Of a stretch of 64,000 nucleotides of DNA, positions 9,239 through 19,047 are shown in pieces; positions within the stretch are counted from its first letter, which is position 1; each line of letters begins with the position of its first letter. The translations under genes and the position numbers were made by a program. Source of the DNA: Paenibacillus vini (GTDB lineage Bacteria; Bacillota; Bacilli; Paenibacillales; Paenibacillaceae); contig NZ_BOSL01000021.1 of the NCBI RefSeq assembly GCF_018403325.1, positions 1 through 64,000 of the forward strand, given 5' to 3'. The notes beneath the pieces were generated by a model. That model worked only from the letters and a program-made list of their open reading frames with translations. It was not told the origin of the DNA and ran no database searches.

Positions 9239-10162
9239 ATGCGATTGAACCTTGTAGAGTCTAACATCCCTTCCCCAGAGTCCTTTACTAAATCGGAGCC
9301 GCGCCAACATAAACAACGGAGCGTGGGCAGCATTGTGCTCAGGTTCATCTTCATTATTATCGGCGCAATATTGGTTTCGGTTGCCCTGGAGCTATTCCTT
9401 GTTCCGAATAAGATTACGGATGGCGGTGTTACCGGTATTTCTGTGATGTCCTCCTATTTGTCCAAATTACCACTGGGTATTTTTCTATTCCTCTTTAACC
9501 TCCCTTTCCTGATTGTCGGATACAAACAAATCGGCAAAACCTTTGCGATTTCTACTTTGGTTGGTATTACTGTCATGTCGATCGGCACAGCCTTGCTGCA
9601 TCCGGTAGAACCCTTTGTCACGGACACCTTGTTGGCTTTCGTGTTTGGTGGCATTTTACTGGGTCTGGGCACAGGTATCGTGATCCGGTTCGGCGGTTCG
9701 CTGGACGGTACCGAGATTGTAGCCATCCTGATTTCGCGCAAATCCCCGTTCTCCGTCGGAGAAATTATTATGTTCTTTAACTTTTTCATTTTGCTCAGCG
9801 CAGGATTCGTATTCGGTTGGGAACGTGCTTTATTCTCCCTGTTGGCCTATTATATCGCTTATAAGACGATAGATATCGTCGTAGACGGTTTGAACGAATC
9901 GAAGTCGGCATGGATCATCAGCGACCAGATCGATGAAATCGGCGATGCTATTGTAAATCGTTTAGGTCGTAGCGTTACTTATTTATCCGGTGAAGGCGGT
10001 TTTTCCGGCGATCCGAAAAAAGTGATATTTTGCGTGGTTACTCGTTTGGAGGAAGCCAAGCTTAAGGAGATTGTAAACCATTTTGATGAAAATGCATTTC
10101 TGGCTGTAGGAAATATCCATGATGTGAAAGGCGGACGTTTCAAGAAAAATGCAATTCACTAA
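9239..10162 (+). CDS. YitT family membrane protein (DUF161/DUF2179)
   Basis: This is a multi-pass inner-membrane protein of the YitT family, whose biochemical role is not established. From ATG 9239 it has 307 residues: a hydrophilic N-terminus, about six hydrophobic segments (including RFIFIIIGAILVSVALEL, IFLFLFNLPFLIVGY and IIMFFNFFILLSAGFVFG) and a soluble C-terminal DUF2179 domain from about residue 215 (SVTYLSGEGGF and GNIHDVKGGRF). GAAAGG precedes the ATG by about 6 nt. An in-frame TTG at 9170 would add 23 residues and cannot be excluded. It is a single gene. Confidence 0.85.
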   Translation: MRLNLVESNIPSPESFTKSEPRQHKQRSVGSIVLRFIFIIIGAILVSVALELFLVPNKITDGGVTGISVMSSYLSKLPLGIFLFLFNLPFLIVGYKQIGKTFAISTLVGITVMSIGTALLHPVEPFVTDTLLAFVFGGILLGLGTGIVIRFGGSLDGTEIVAILISRKSPFSVGEIIMFFNFFILLSAGFVFGWERALFSLLAYYIAYKTIDIVVDGLNESKSAWIISDQIDEIGDAIVNRLGRSVTYLSGEGGFSGDPKKVIFCVVTRLEEAKLKEIVNHFDENAFLAVGNIHDVKGGRFKKNAIH

Positions 10163-10259
10163 ATTTTTCAGAAATGGGTTTCCGCTTACATGAAAATGGT
10201 TTATGATATGGAAGGGTTTGTATTTTTGCATGTCTTTTTATGACGGAGAGGAGTTTGTA

Positions 10260-11333
10260 ATGTCAAGAAAGTTTTTTATGTCGGTTTTGGTATTGATGAT
10301 GTCGGCGGTTCTGGTGCTGTCCGGCTGTAATGCCAAAAAGGAGCCTAAAGAGGCGCTGGGGAGCGCTGCAATTCAGGCACTGAAAATGGATTCTTATGTA
10401 TCTACCAATCAGATTAAAATTGTCGATCTGACATTTGATGCAGGATCTTCCGCAAACGCGGAAATCGGCGCTGTGTTCTCTATGTTGAAGAATGCGGAAA
10501 TCAATGTGAATCAGATTTATCAAAAGGATCCAATGCAAACAGAGGCTACGCTGGAGGTCAAATTGACCGGCGATATGTCCACGACGATTACGATTCCATT
10601 CGTAATGACAAAAGAAAAAATGTTCATCAAGATCCCGAACATTCCGTTCCTCCCTATGCCGGAGAGCGTAGTTGGGAAGTTCCTGGTCATGGACCTGAAG
10701 GAATTGGCTGAGCAAAGCGGCGAGGAATTCAATCCGGAGATGTTCAATCCGGAGAAATCGCAAAAGCTCGCAGGGGAAGTATCCAGCGCGGTTCTGGCCG
10801 AATATGACTCGGCAACCTACTTCAAAAATGTGGAGTCGAAGGATGTAGAGCTTCCGGACGGCTACAAAGCGAAGCAAATCGTTCAGTTCAGCGTGACTAA
10901 TGACAATGTTAAGGAAGCATTGACGATTCTGATCAACAAAGCGTTGCCGAAAGTACTCGATATTATCGGCAAAGAGGAGTATCGTACATTGATGAACCTG
11001 GAGCCTAGCGATATTGAAGAGTTGAAAAAAGAGCTGCAAGAAGGCAACCAGGATGAGCTTGGCAAAGCATTGGATGAGATGAAGGATTATTTGAAGATCA
11101 ACACGTTCACCGTAAACACGGCGATCGATAAAGATAACTATCCTTCTTATACGGATATGAATATGGACGTTGAAATCAATGATCCGGAAACGAATCAAAA
11201 GATGAAGCTGGCGCTGCAAGCGAAGAGCACGTTCAGCAAAATCAACGAGAAGCCGGCATTCACGATCGGTATTCCGACGGATACGATCACAATGGAGCAA
11301 TTTGAAGAGGAAATGGGCGGCCTCGGCTATTAA
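10260..11333 (+). CDS. Predicted lipoprotein of unknown function
   Basis: The product has 357 residues, begins MSRKFFMSVLVLMMSAVLVL and has a lipobox LSGC at residues 19-22, so it should be processed by signal peptidase II and anchored on the outer face of the membrane. The mature part is acidic and lysine-rich with no cysteine, and alternates beta-like and helical stretches (DIEELKKELQEGNQDELGKA). It resembles the many Paenibacillus LolA-like or DUF-type lipoproteins, but I cannot name a family. GGAGAGGAG lies 6 nt before ATG 10260; an earlier in-frame ATG at 10203 is less likely. A terminator follows, so it is monocistronic. Confidence 0.8.
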   Translation: MSRKFFMSVLVLMMSAVLVLSGCNAKKEPKEALGSAAIQALKMDSYVSTNQIKIVDLTFDAGSSANAEIGAVFSMLKNAEINVNQIYQKDPMQTEATLEVKLTGDMSTTITIPFVMTKEKMFIKIPNIPFLPMPESVVGKFLVMDLKELAEQSGEEFNPEMFNPEKSQKLAGEVSSAVLAEYDSATYFKNVESKDVELPDGYKAKQIVQFSVTNDNVKEALTILINKALPKVLDIIGKEEYRTLMNLEPSDIEELKKELQEGNQDELGKALDEMKDYLKINTFTVNTAIDKDNYPSYTDMNMDVEINDPETNQKMKLALQAKSTFSKINEKPAFTIGIPTDTITMEQFEEEMGGLGY

Positions 11334-11354
11334 TATTGCGCCCTCAATGAGAAA

Positions 11355-11386
11355 AACGTGCGAATCCTTGGATTCGCACGTTTTTT
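11355..11386 (+). terminator. Lipoprotein gene terminator
   Basis: A stem of about 12 bp (AACGTGCGAATC with GATTCGCACGTT) closes on a loop of about 3-4 nt and leads into six T residues. Confidence 0.93.
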
Positions 11387-11420
11387 GCTTGTAATCATAA
11401 ATAGACACCATACGAGGGTA

Positions 11421-11453
11421 TGAGGCTGTGGACAGGTGTGAGGCTGTGGATAA
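11421..11453. repeat. Two 18-bp direct repeats containing a DnaA-box match
   Basis: TATGAGGCTGTGGACAGG is followed directly by TGTGAGGCTGTGGATAAT. The second copy contains TGTGGATAA (11445-11453), the reverse complement of the canonical DnaA box TTATCCACA; the first carries the near match TGTGGACAG. They sit at the 3' end of tadA, overlapping nothing else. Confidence 0.5.
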
Positions 11454-11455
11454 TA

Positions 11456-11974
<519 letters not shown>

Positions 11975-12018
11975 TTAGACACAGGTTGTTCGACGAACAA
12001 ATATTCGTTGTTAACATG

Positions 12019-12069
12019 TTGTGGACAACACTGTGGACAACCCCGGTTTTATCCCCAAGCTTATTCACA
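12019..12069. promoter_or_regulatory. Cluster of DnaA-box-like sites upstream of tadA
   Basis: Within 51 bp lie TTGTGGACAA (12019-12028), CTGTGGACAA (12031-12040), TTATCCCCA (12049-12057) and the exact box TTATTCACA (12061-12069). Around them are further A/T-rich bases. The gene-free gap runs from 11951 to 12282 and holds nothing else I can identify except the kinase ribosome binding site. Confidence 0.5.
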
Positions 12070-12282
12070 TATCCGACTTTTGGATTGTTGATATGTTTAT
12101 AATATGTGCATAACTTATTTTCCTTAAAGTTATACCGGCGATAAATAGGTATTTTTACTTATTGTAGGGAATAGATCTGGGAAATTCAACGTCTTTGCAA
12201 AACTTATCGTTACAGGTATGATGAGAATAGTGTCGAACCATTCCAAATATCCCCAAATATTGACGAAGGGGGAGGAGGCATT

Positions 12283-14175
12283 TTGTCGATTAAGATCAAG
12301 CTTTCCCTGATTATGACCGTTTTCGCGGTAACGCTGCTTACGATAAATATCGTTCTCAGCTTCTTTACGACCCGGGATAATCTGCGCAAAGACAGCGAAG
12401 CCAATATGATCCTGATCGCCAAACAGATCGCTGTAGCTGTCGAGCAAAGCCGTTCCGTGTACGAACATATCAAGAACGGTACAGGTCCGGGAATAGACCG
12501 CAAATTCATTGAAGATACGCTAAGTATGACGAGTCCGGAGTTAATCACACAAGAATCGATGCAGGCCAACAGCGACCTGCTTGAAATAACGGGAATTAAT
12601 CCGAGTATTTTTGAGAGTGGTCAAACGTTAATGTTCGGGACCTATCGATATAAGAACGATACTCTCGTTGCCGAAAGGGCCCACAAGGCTTTACAGCAGA
12701 ATACCCCCTTGTTATTTGAGACCAAGATTGAGGGTCAGAGGGTTGTGGATAGTTTTATTCCCATACAGCCACTATACCAAAAGCCCTATGTGATCCGGAT
12801 TATTTCCAGTTATGAGCCGATTTCGTCGGCAATCTCCAAACATATGTGGAGCCAGCTGTCCATTTCCCTCGTCTTACTGCAAATCGTTATCTTTTCAAGT
12901 TATATTTTGGCAGGGGAACTTATTCGGCCTTTACAGGAAATTCTCATTAAGGTCGGTCGTCTTACTACGGGAGATTTTGATACCCGCATACAGACCAACA
13001 GAAAAGATGAGCTGGGCCAATTAGTCCGGCAAATTGATACGATGGCGGATAGCATGGGTCATTACATGACGGTATTGAAGCAGAAGAACGAAGAAAATCG
13101 GCAGATGAAGGAGCATTTGGAGTCGATTATTAACCAAACTGCGGATGCCATCCATGTAACGGATTTGGACGGAAGCATCCTGCGGGTGAATTCGGCCTTT
13201 GAGGAGCTGTTCGGTTGGACCAGCGAAGAGATCGTGGGCTCCAGGCTGGAGTTTATTCCCCCTTCGAAGGCGGATGAACAGGCGGGGTGGTCTAAGGAAG
13301 TCGGACAAGGCCGGCCCTTTGTCCTGACGGAGACGGTAAGGCTTCGCAAAGACGGTACCGAAGTGCATGTCAGCATTAGCGAGTCTCCGGTGTATGATGA
13401 AGACGGACTTATTGTAGCTTTTATCAGCATCTCCCGGGATATGACGGAGCATAATAAAATGGAGGAGCTGCTTCGCCGCTCGGAAAAATTAACGACTGTC
13501 GGACAATTGGCTGCTGGGGTGGCCCATGAAATCCGTAATCCGCTTACGACGCTACGCGGGTTTCTGCAAATGCAGCAACGGACTAAAATGATCAATCAAA
13601 TGCATACGGATATTATGTTATCCGAATTGGATCGAATCAATCTGATCGTGAGCGAATTTTTGATTCTCGCCAAGCCGCAGGCGGTACAGTACGAGACCAA
13701 GGATGTCCGTTTCACCTTGGGGGATGTTATCTCTCTGTTGGACAGTGAAGCTCACCTACATAATATTGAATTTAAGGCCCATTTCTCGTCGGCCCCCATT
13801 CTGGTACACTGTGAAGAGAACCAATTAAAGCAGGTGTTCATCAATGTATTGAAGAACGCTATGGAAGCCATGCCTAACGGGGGAACCATTACGCTTTGCC
13901 TTGATGGCGAGAACGAACGGGAAGCTGTTATTCAAGTCATTGACGAGGGCGAAGGGATATCGAAGGAAAGGCTGGATAAACTCGGGGAACCGTTTTATAC
14001 CAACAAAGAAAAAGGAACCGGCCTCGGTCTGATGGTAACGCAACGAATTATCGAAGGGCATAAGGGGAACATGTCGATCGACAGCGAGGTTGGGAAAGGT
14101 ACAGTAGTAACGATTACCTTGCCGAGGGTGGTTGAGGTAAGCAGGTCGGAAGATAGTACGGCAGGAAGAGTTTAG
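12283..14175 (+). CDS. Membrane PAS-domain sensor histidine kinase (orphan)
   Basis: This 630-residue sensor kinase starts at TTG with GGGAGGAGG 5 nt upstream. Domains in order: a membrane segment at about 5-30, an extracytoplasmic sensor loop to about 185, a second membrane segment ([18 protein letters not shown]), HAMP to about 262, PAS at about 280-390 ([16 protein letters not shown]), a HisKA domain with the phospho-His in [15 protein letters not shown], and an HATPase_c domain with an N box (LKNAMEAM), DEGEGI and GTGLGL. No response regulator is adjacent. The layout matches Bacillus sporulation-type kinases (KinA-E), so a phosphorelay role is possible, but that is inference. Confidence 0.9.
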   Translation: MSIKIKLSLIMTVFAVTLLTINIVLSFFTTRDNLRKDSEANMILIAKQIAVAVEQSRSVYEHIKNGTGPGIDRKFIEDTLSMTSPELITQESMQANSDLLEITGINPSIFESGQTLMFGTYRYKNDTLVAERAHKALQQNTPLLFETKIEGQRVVDSFIPIQPLYQKPYVIRIISSYEPISSAISKHMWSQLSISLVLLQIVIFSSYILAGELIRPLQEILIKVGRLTTGDFDTRIQTNRKDELGQLVRQIDTMADSMGHYMTVLKQKNEENRQMKEHLESIINQTADAIHVTDLDGSILRVNSAFEELFGWTSEEIVGSRLEFIPPSKADEQAGWSKEVGQGRPFVLTETVRLRKDGTEVHVSISESPVYDEDGLIVAFISISRDMTEHNKMEELLRRSEKLTTVGQLAAGVAHEIRNPLTTLRGFLQMQQRTKMINQMHTDIMLSELDRINLIVSEFLILAKPQAVQYETKDVRFTLGDVISLLDSEAHLHNIEFKAHFSSAPILVHCEENQLKQVFINVLKNAMEAMPNGGTITLCLDGENEREAVIQVIDEGEGISKERLDKLGEPFYTNKEKGTGLGLMVTQRIIEGHKGNMSIDSEVGKGTVVTITLPRVVEVSRSEDSTAGRV

Positions 14176-14183
14176 CGCGAAGG

Positions 14184-14900
14184 GTGACCAATGAAGTGAG
14201 AATCAATAAATTTATCAGTGAGACAGGATATTGCTCCAGACGTGAGGCGGACAGGCTGGTGGAGTCCGGAAAGGTAACCATCAACGGGGAGACGGCCCTG
14301 CTTGGCAGCCAGGCGGAAGATGGGGACGATGTCCGCATTAACGGAAAGCCCCTTAAGGAGAAGCTGGATCAGCATGTATACATTGCCCTGAACAAGCCAG
14401 TGGGCATTACAAGTACGACCGAGCGGCATATACGCGGAAATATCGTTGATTTTGTCGGCCACGATAAGCGTATTTTTCCGATCGGTCGTCTGGATAAGGA
14501 TTCCGAAGGGTTGATCCTGCTAACCAGCGACGGTGATATCGTCAACAAAATTCTACGTGCTGAAGGAAAGCATGAGAAGGAATATATCGTCACTGTGGAC
14601 AAGCCTATTACGCCATCATTTCTGAAAGCCATGGGAGAAGGGGTTAAGATTCTGGGCGAGATGACCTTGCCTTGTAAAATTACCCGGATTACGGATCGTG
14701 TGTTCCGGCTTATTCTGACGGAAGGCAAAAACCGGCAGATTCGCCGGATGTGCAGCGCCCTCGGCTATGAAGTACGGAAGCTGCAGCGGATCCGGATCAT
14801 GAATATTCAATTAGGCCATCAGAAGATCGGAACCTGGCGCGATCTGACCGAGCAAGAGAAGCAGGAACTGGGCGAGACTCTGGGATATACACTGACATAA
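14184..14900 (+). CDS. rluF: 23S rRNA pseudouridine synthase, RluF type
   Basis: This enzyme isomerises a specific uridine to pseudouridine in 23S rRNA (position 2604 by E. coli RluF). The 238-residue protein has an N-terminal S4 RNA-binding domain (about 4-55: [19 protein letters not shown]) and the RsuA/RluB/E/F catalytic motif [14 protein letters not shown], with the nucleophilic Asp in [11 protein letters not shown] and WRDLT near the C-terminus match RluF rather than RsuA. It begins with GTG 14184, eight bases after the kinase stop codon, so the two may be co-transcribed. It ends at a terminator shared with motB. Confidence 0.9.
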   Translation: MTNEVRINKFISETGYCSRREADRLVESGKVTINGETALLGSQAEDGDDVRINGKPLKEKLDQHVYIALNKPVGITSTTERHIRGNIVDFVGHDKRIFPIGRLDKDSEGLILLTSDGDIVNKILRAEGKHEKEYIVTVDKPITPSFLKAMGEGVKILGEMTLPCKITRITDRVFRLILTEGKNRQIRRMCSALGYEVRKLQRIRIMNIQLGHQKIGTWRDLTEQEKQELGETLGYTLT

Positions 14901-14920
14901 CAATAGAGCGTTAAAACACG

Positions 14921-14950
14921 AAGGGCAGCCCTGTAGGGCTGCCCTTTTGT
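14921..14950. terminator. Terminator between convergent rluF and motB
   Basis: An 11-bp stem (AAGGGCAGCCC with GGGCTGCCCTT) is followed by T residues on the plus strand, between the stop codons of the two convergent genes. On the minus strand there is only a weak T tract. Confidence 0.82.
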
Positions 14951-14972
14951 TGTTCATCCTGCCTAGTAACCT

Positions 14973-15785
14973 TTAGTGCGTTGCCGGCATGCCGATTTGC
15001 TGATCGCCGTCCTGATATTTCCGGATAATCGATACTTCGACACGGCGGTTCTTGGCACGTCCGACGTTGTTTTCATTACTGGAGACCGGATGATATTCGC
15101 CATAACCGATAGCGCTGAATTTCTTAGGATCAAGCTGCTCGTTCAGCAGCAAGATTTTCATAAAATTCAGGGCCCGGACCGAGCTTAGGTCCCAGTTGGA
15201 AGGGAACTCATGATTTGAGATCGGGACATTATCGGTATGACCGGAAACGATCACCTCATAGTCCGGGAATTCCTGAAGCATGGCCGAGATGGCCTTGGCC
15301 AGGATCCGCGCATTGGGCTTGACCTCCGCTTCGCCGGAAGGGAAGAGCGCGTTGTCGCTGATCGTAACCATCAACTGCGATTGATTGAGTTTAGTATCCA
15401 GCTGGTCGGTCAACCCGTTATTTTTGATGTACGTATCAAGCTGCTTCTTAAGGGATTCGAGGTTCTCCTGCTCTTTACGCATGAGCTCGCTCTTCTTTTT
15501 CATCAGACCATCGGAAGAAGGCTTAGGAATCTGATTTTCGCTAATGGAATTCTTCGTATTGCTGCTCATCGAGTTCTGTTCCAGAATCCCGGAACCGCCG
15601 GTAAGCACGCTTTGAAACGCTTCGCTCATCTCTTGGAATTTCTGAGCATCAACCGTACTCATTCCGAACAAAACGATAAACAATGCAAGAAGAAGAGTCA
15701 TCAAGTCGGAATAAGGCAACAGCCAGCTCTCGTCAGCATGTTCTTCGTGTTCCTGATGCTTCTTATTCTTTTTGCTCACCTTCAC
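14973..15785 (-). CDS. motB: Flagellar motor protein MotB
   Basis: MotB is the peptidoglycan-anchored half of the proton-driven flagellar stator. The 270-residue product has a short cytoplasmic N-terminus, one membrane helix at about 22-42 with the proton-carrying Asp27 (LLPYSDLMTLL), a linker, and an OmpA/MotB peptidoglycan-binding domain from about 140 (SGHTDNVPI, then NWDLSSVRALN and RAKNRRVEVS). Its start overlaps the motA stop by 23 bp, giving translational coupling. The sodium-type PomB/MotS alternative is less likely from the general match to B. subtilis MotB, but ion choice cannot be proved by reading. Confidence 0.95.
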   Translation of the reverse strand: MKVSKKNKKHQEHEEHADESWLLPYSDLMTLLLALFIVLFGMSTVDAQKFQEMSEAFQSVLTGGSGILEQNSMSSNTKNSISENQIPKPSSDGLMKKKSELMRKEQENLESLKKQLDTYIKNNGLTDQLDTKLNQSQLMVTISDNALFPSGEAEVKPNARILAKAISAMLQEFPDYEVIVSGHTDNVPISNHEFPSNWDLSSVRALNFMKILLLNEQLDPKKFSAIGYGEYHPVSSNENNVGRAKNRRVEVSIIRKYQDGDQQIGMPATH

Positions 15786-16566
15786 CCGCCCCCTTTTCTA
15801 AAATTTGCGCACGCTCCGCAGGGGTCAAGAATACGGCCAGTTTTTGTTGGATCGCGATCGTCGATACGCCGGATTGGATGGATAGCAGACCTTCGACCAT
15901 CATCAGGCGTATTTCCATCTCTTTCTTGGAGAGACGTTTTAACTTATTGGCAATCGGATGCCACATCACATAACCGGTAAAAATACCGAACACGGTAGCG
16001 ATAAAAGCGCCAGAAATCGCATGGGATAATTTCGCGATATCACTCATATCGGATAACGCAGCGATCAGACCGACGACGGCACCGAGTACCCCGAGGGTAG
16101 GCGCGTACATCCCGGCCTGGGAGAAAATTTGCGCGCCCGCTCTATGTCGCTCCTCGGTAGCGGCGATATCCTCCGTAAGCACGTCCTGGACGAAGTCCTG
16201 GTCGTTGCCGTCAATAATCATGCGCATGCCACCGCGAAGGAAGTCATCATCGATTTCTTCCACCTTGGCCTCCAAGGCAAGGAGACCTTCCCGGCGTGTG
16301 ATCGTGGCCCATTCCATAAACAAAGTGATCAATTCAGCTTTACTGATCATTTTGGGTTTAACCATCGTCAGTTTAATCAGCACAGGGAATTTTTTAACCT
16401 CGGAAAGCGGAAATGCCACAAACAGCGTGGCGGCCGTCCCCACAAGGATAATAACAAAAGCCGCAGGGTTGGAGACCAGACTTTCAATAGGCGCACCCTT
16501 CAAGAACATACCTAAGATAAGGGCAACAAAACCGAGAATAAGTCCAATAATTGTTGATATTTCCAT
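15763..16566 (-). CDS. motA: Flagellar motor stator protein MotA
   Basis: MotA forms the ion channel with MotB and pushes on FliG. I place the start at ATG 16566, giving MEISTIIGLILGFVALI and 267 residues; GAGGTG precedes it, and 11 codons further upstream would be unusual. Four membrane segments are visible (about 5-22, 33-50, 150-175 and 183-205), with a charged cytoplasmic loop between the second and third containing RREGLLALE. The conserved Pro/Gly motif near TM3 reads YAPTLGVLGAVVGLI. motA and motB form a two-gene operon remote from any flagellar cluster in this window. Confidence 0.95.
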   Translation of the reverse strand: MEISTIIGLILGFVALILGMFLKGAPIESLVSNPAAFVIILVGTAATLFVAFPLSEVKKFPVLIKLTMVKPKMISKAELITLFMEWATITRREGLLALEAKVEEIDDDFLRGGMRMIIDGNDQDFVQDVLTEDIAATEERHRAGAQIFSQAGMYAPTLGVLGAVVGLIAALSDMSDIAKLSHAISGAFIATVFGIFTGYVMWHPIANKLKRLSKKEMEIRLMMVEGLLSIQSGVSTIAIQQKLAVFLTPAERAQILEKGAGEGEQKE

Positions 16567-16670
16567 TGCACACCTCGTCCTTGAGATAATTGATTCCATT
16601 TTTCTGTCTCCCGCATCCTTGCTGGGGACATCGGACGTTACCAGTCAATCCGAAAAACGGTTTATCTTTT

Positions 16671-16697
16671 TTATCGACAGAAATCCCTTTTTTTTTA
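16671..16697 (-). promoter_or_regulatory. Candidate SigD promoter for motAB
   Basis: On the minus strand TAAA, a 15-bp spacer and GTCGATAA match the B. subtilis SigD consensus (TAAA, N15, GCCGATAT) at ten of twelve positions. The site is about 105 bp upstream of the motA ATG, and motAB is a known SigD target in B. subtilis. Confidence 0.5.
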
Positions 16698-16757
16698 AGG
16701 TGTTTTTTCCGTTATAATAAGAAAGAAGACCGAAATGACAAAGATGAAGGGAGCCGT

Positions 16758-17057
16758 TTGGCTGTGGGCGTAAAGCACGGAAGAGATTATGAATTTATTT
16801 TGAAGGATTTGACAGCGGCGGTAGGCCGTATTCCAGATAGCTATAAATTTTTTGAAATGGAGGCTTTGGAGTGGCACGGGCTCTCCGATGAAGAGAGACA
16901 GGAGGTTCAGGAGGCGTTGGCTGAGGATCTGTTCTTTGCTCTTGGCACCGAGCCGGTAATTCCCGTAGGAAGCGCTGTAGTCATCCATGACCCCGAAGGG
17001 CACCGGATTAACTTCCTGATCGGAGAGGAAGAGCTAACCTCCGTCAAGCTGGTCTGA
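16758..17057 (+). CDS. Small protein of unknown function
   Basis: The product has about 99 residues from TTG 16758, or two fewer codons from GTG 16764; AAGGGAG at 16747-16753 serves either. It is acidic, with no signal peptide or membrane segment: KHGRDYEFILKDLTAAVGRI, a helical acidic middle (DEERQEVQEALAEDLFFALG) and a beta-like C-terminus (GHRINFLIGEEELTSVKLV). A TATAAT-like element lies near 16712. I do not recognise the family. A frame running upstream to 16590 would enter the motA promoter region and lacks a ribosome binding site. Confidence 0.7.
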   Translation: MAVGVKHGRDYEFILKDLTAAVGRIPDSYKFFEMEALEWHGLSDEERQEVQEALAEDLFFALGTEPVIPVGSAVVIHDPEGHRINFLIGEEELTSVKLV

Positions 17058-17293
17058 CCGAAGTTTCCACAAGTTTTTGGATTATCGGTTAGAGCCGTGG
17101 TAAAATATAATCTTGGAAGTAATGAGGAATGCCGCTGTCATGGCGGCAGAATCGAGAGCTCTCATTCGCATGATCTGCAGTAGAGAAGAATACAATAAAC
17201 AGATGCGGGGACAGAGCTAATGCTGCCGAGTATTGAATCCTAAACTGCAGGATTACATAGGAGTGGAAGTTTTTAGAACGGGGAGGAAGAAGA

Positions 17294-17593
17294 ATGCCGT
17301 TTACACCGCAAGAAGTAGAAGCGCATTTGGAAAAGCTGGAAGGCTGGGAACTGGAGGAAGGTCGCTGGATTACTCGCAAATACACGTTCTCCAATTTTAT
17401 GAAGGGGATTGCGTTTGTCGATGAGGTGGCCGCTATTTCGGAAGCCTTTAATCATCACCCTTTTATTACCATCGACCACAAAACGGTGACGCTTCGATTG
17501 ACATCTTGGGAAGAGGGCGGGATAACGGCCGTAGATATTAAAGAAGCGCAACAATATAACGAAGCCTTCGAGAAAGCCCGAACGGCTGGCTAG
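17294..17593 (+). CDS. Pterin-4a-carbinolamine dehydratase
   Basis: This enzyme dehydrates 4a-hydroxytetrahydropterin, recycling the pterin cofactor. The 99-residue protein has the family core, with active-site residues in AFNHHPFITIDHKTVTLRLT and the trailing TSWEEGGIT segment. GGGGAGGAAG precedes the ATG. There is no phenylalanine hydroxylase nearby, so the substrate source is not shown by context; in bacteria without that enzyme the protein may support other pterin chemistry. Single gene, ending at a shared terminator. Confidence 0.9.
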   Translation: MPFTPQEVEAHLEKLEGWELEEGRWITRKYTFSNFMKGIAFVDEVAAISEAFNHHPFITIDHKTVTLRLTSWEEGGITAVDIKEAQQYNEAFEKARTAG

Positions 17594-17645
17594 GCCCTAT
17601 AGGGATAGCAGGAATCCAAGCTCAGGAATGTGAATGATTAGAAAA

Positions 17646-17690
17646 GCGCCCGCCGGGACTGTTAAGTCCCGGCGGGCGCGTCTTTGTTTT
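17646..17690. terminator. Bidirectional terminator between convergent genes
   Basis: A very stable GC-rich stem (GCGCCCGCCGGGACT with AGTCCCGGCGGGCGC) lies between the dehydratase and cytochrome c stop codons. T-rich sequence follows on the plus strand and a T-containing tract on the minus strand. Confidence 0.9.
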
Positions 17691-17696
17691 TGTTTG

Positions 17697-18059
17697 TTAT
17701 TTCTTTTCCGCAAGCCACATAGCGACGTTAGCGATTTCCTCGTCCTTCAATTTATCTTTGAAGGAAGGCATCATGCCTCCGCCTTTTCCTTTAGTAATTA
17801 TGCCGTACAACTGTTCCGCCGACAGCTCGGATCCAATTTTTTGCAGATTCGGACCGGCTCCGCCTTGCAAATCAGTCCCGTGACAGGAAATACAGTTGGC
17901 TTTAACCGTAGCTTCGGCTTGCTCTGCGCTTACAGTAACCGCAGGCATTTGCGGCTTTTCTTCCTGGGCCACCTGATCTTTGCCGGGTAATGTAAACATT
18001 AACACGGCTGCGAAGGCGCACGCCACGATGAGTATTCCGCTCATGATCCACTTCTGCAT
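17697..18059 (-). CDS. Membrane-anchored small c-type cytochrome
   Basis: This is a monohaem electron carrier on the outer face of the membrane. The 120-residue product has an uncleaved-looking N-terminal helix (SGILIVACAFAAVLMF), a short linker and a class I cytochrome domain with the haem site CISCH (Cys56, Cys59, His60) and the axial Met in GGGMMPSF. It resembles B. subtilis CccA/cytochrome c-550 in having a transmembrane anchor rather than a lipobox. GGAGGG precedes the ATG. Possible partners are a bc complex and a caa3 oxidase encoded elsewhere. Confidence 0.92.
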   Translation of the reverse strand: MQKWIMSGILIVACAFAAVLMFTLPGKDQVAQEEKPQMPAVTVSAEQAEATVKANCISCHGTDLQGGAGPNLQKIGSELSAEQLYGIITKGKGGGMMPSFKDKLKDEEIANVAMWLAEKK

Positions 18060-18222
18060 TTCAATCGTCCCTCCTATGTAAGCTACCTTCCATTATAGCT
18101 GAACATGCCCCGTGATCATAGCATTTGTGTCAAAAAAAGTAACGAATTATTTGTAGTATACGAAAAATACGTTAAAATCATGTGTGATTAATCATAGACG
18201 TCTCATTAAGGGGATGTTTTTT

Positions 18223-18726
18223 TTACGCTTCGGAGGGTTTTCCGCGAAACACCATGCAGTAATATGGCTTGGAAATGCCGCCAGGAGTCATTTTCTCGTA
18301 CAGATCGGTAATCACGAAGCCGGACTTCTGGTAAGCCCGGATCGCCCGTGTGTTCCATGTGAGCACTTCCAGGTCAATTACATCCTTAGGCTTTCTCCGC
18401 TGGGCCTCCTCGACGATTGTCAGCACAAAGGTCTTACCCAGCCCGTGGCCGCATAAATCAGGTCTCATACCGATGCCAAGCCGTGTAACGCCCTCCATAG
18501 GAAAGTACTGGGCGAATCCGGCAAGCTCCTCCTGCTGATCCAGCAAAGAGACGTACTGCTGGGCCCTTAAAACGGGATTCCCAAATTCCACATCGAGCGC
18601 CTTCATCTGTTCCCAGGGAAGCCAGCTATAAATATCGTAGGGAGAATCGTAACGCCAAGTACTGATATCTGCGCCATGGCTTTCTTCCATGGGTACGATT
18701 CGAAATGGTGCGATTGGTTTTTCCAT
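18223..18726 (-). CDS. GNAT family N-acetyltransferase
   Basis: The 167-residue protein has the GNAT fold. The acetyl-CoA pyrophosphate loop is RPDLCGHGLGK (RxxGxG-like), preceded by the beta strand GVTRLGIGM and followed by LEVLTWNTRAIRAYQKSGF, the usual motif B that ends beside the acceptor. The substrate is not indicated by neighbours. AAGGAGG precedes the ATG. It points leftward; the next gene on that strand (cytochrome c) has its own leader. Confidence 0.9.
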   Translation of the reverse strand: MEKPIAPFRIVPMEESHGADISTWRYDSPYDIYSWLPWEQMKALDVEFGNPVLRAQQYVSLLDQQEELAGFAQYFPMEGVTRLGIGMRPDLCGHGLGKTFVLTIVEEAQRRKPKDVIDLEVLTWNTRAIRAYQKSGFVITDLYEKMTPGGISKPYYCMVFRGKPSEA

Positions 18727-19047
18727 TTTTGCGCCTCCTTAAACGATAGGAATGCCTATGCGGCTACCCATATGGCTGTAGTTCTTTTTAACCTCACTCT
18801 AACGGGATTTTTATTGGTTGTAAAGGCTTTGTGGAGGAAGAGGGGCCAGAAATCGAAGGCAGGCAAAAAAAAATGCGTAAATTAAAAATTTCCTGTTTAG
18901 GCATCCGCATAACGGGTAAATTTTGGATATAGGGAAGATAGGATATGGAGTGTTAGAGAACGAGAACGGAAAAAATATTTTTGGAATGGGTTTTATCCAA
19001 GAAACCTTTTGATCGATTCCTTCGTTATATGAATAAGATGAAGGAAA
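18727..19047. other. Gene-free interval
   Basis: I see no credible gene or RNA here. The reading frames are short and of poor composition. The left edge holds the GNAT ribosome binding site, and the right edge abuts the terminator of the leftward NlpC/P60 gene. Confidence 0.6.
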
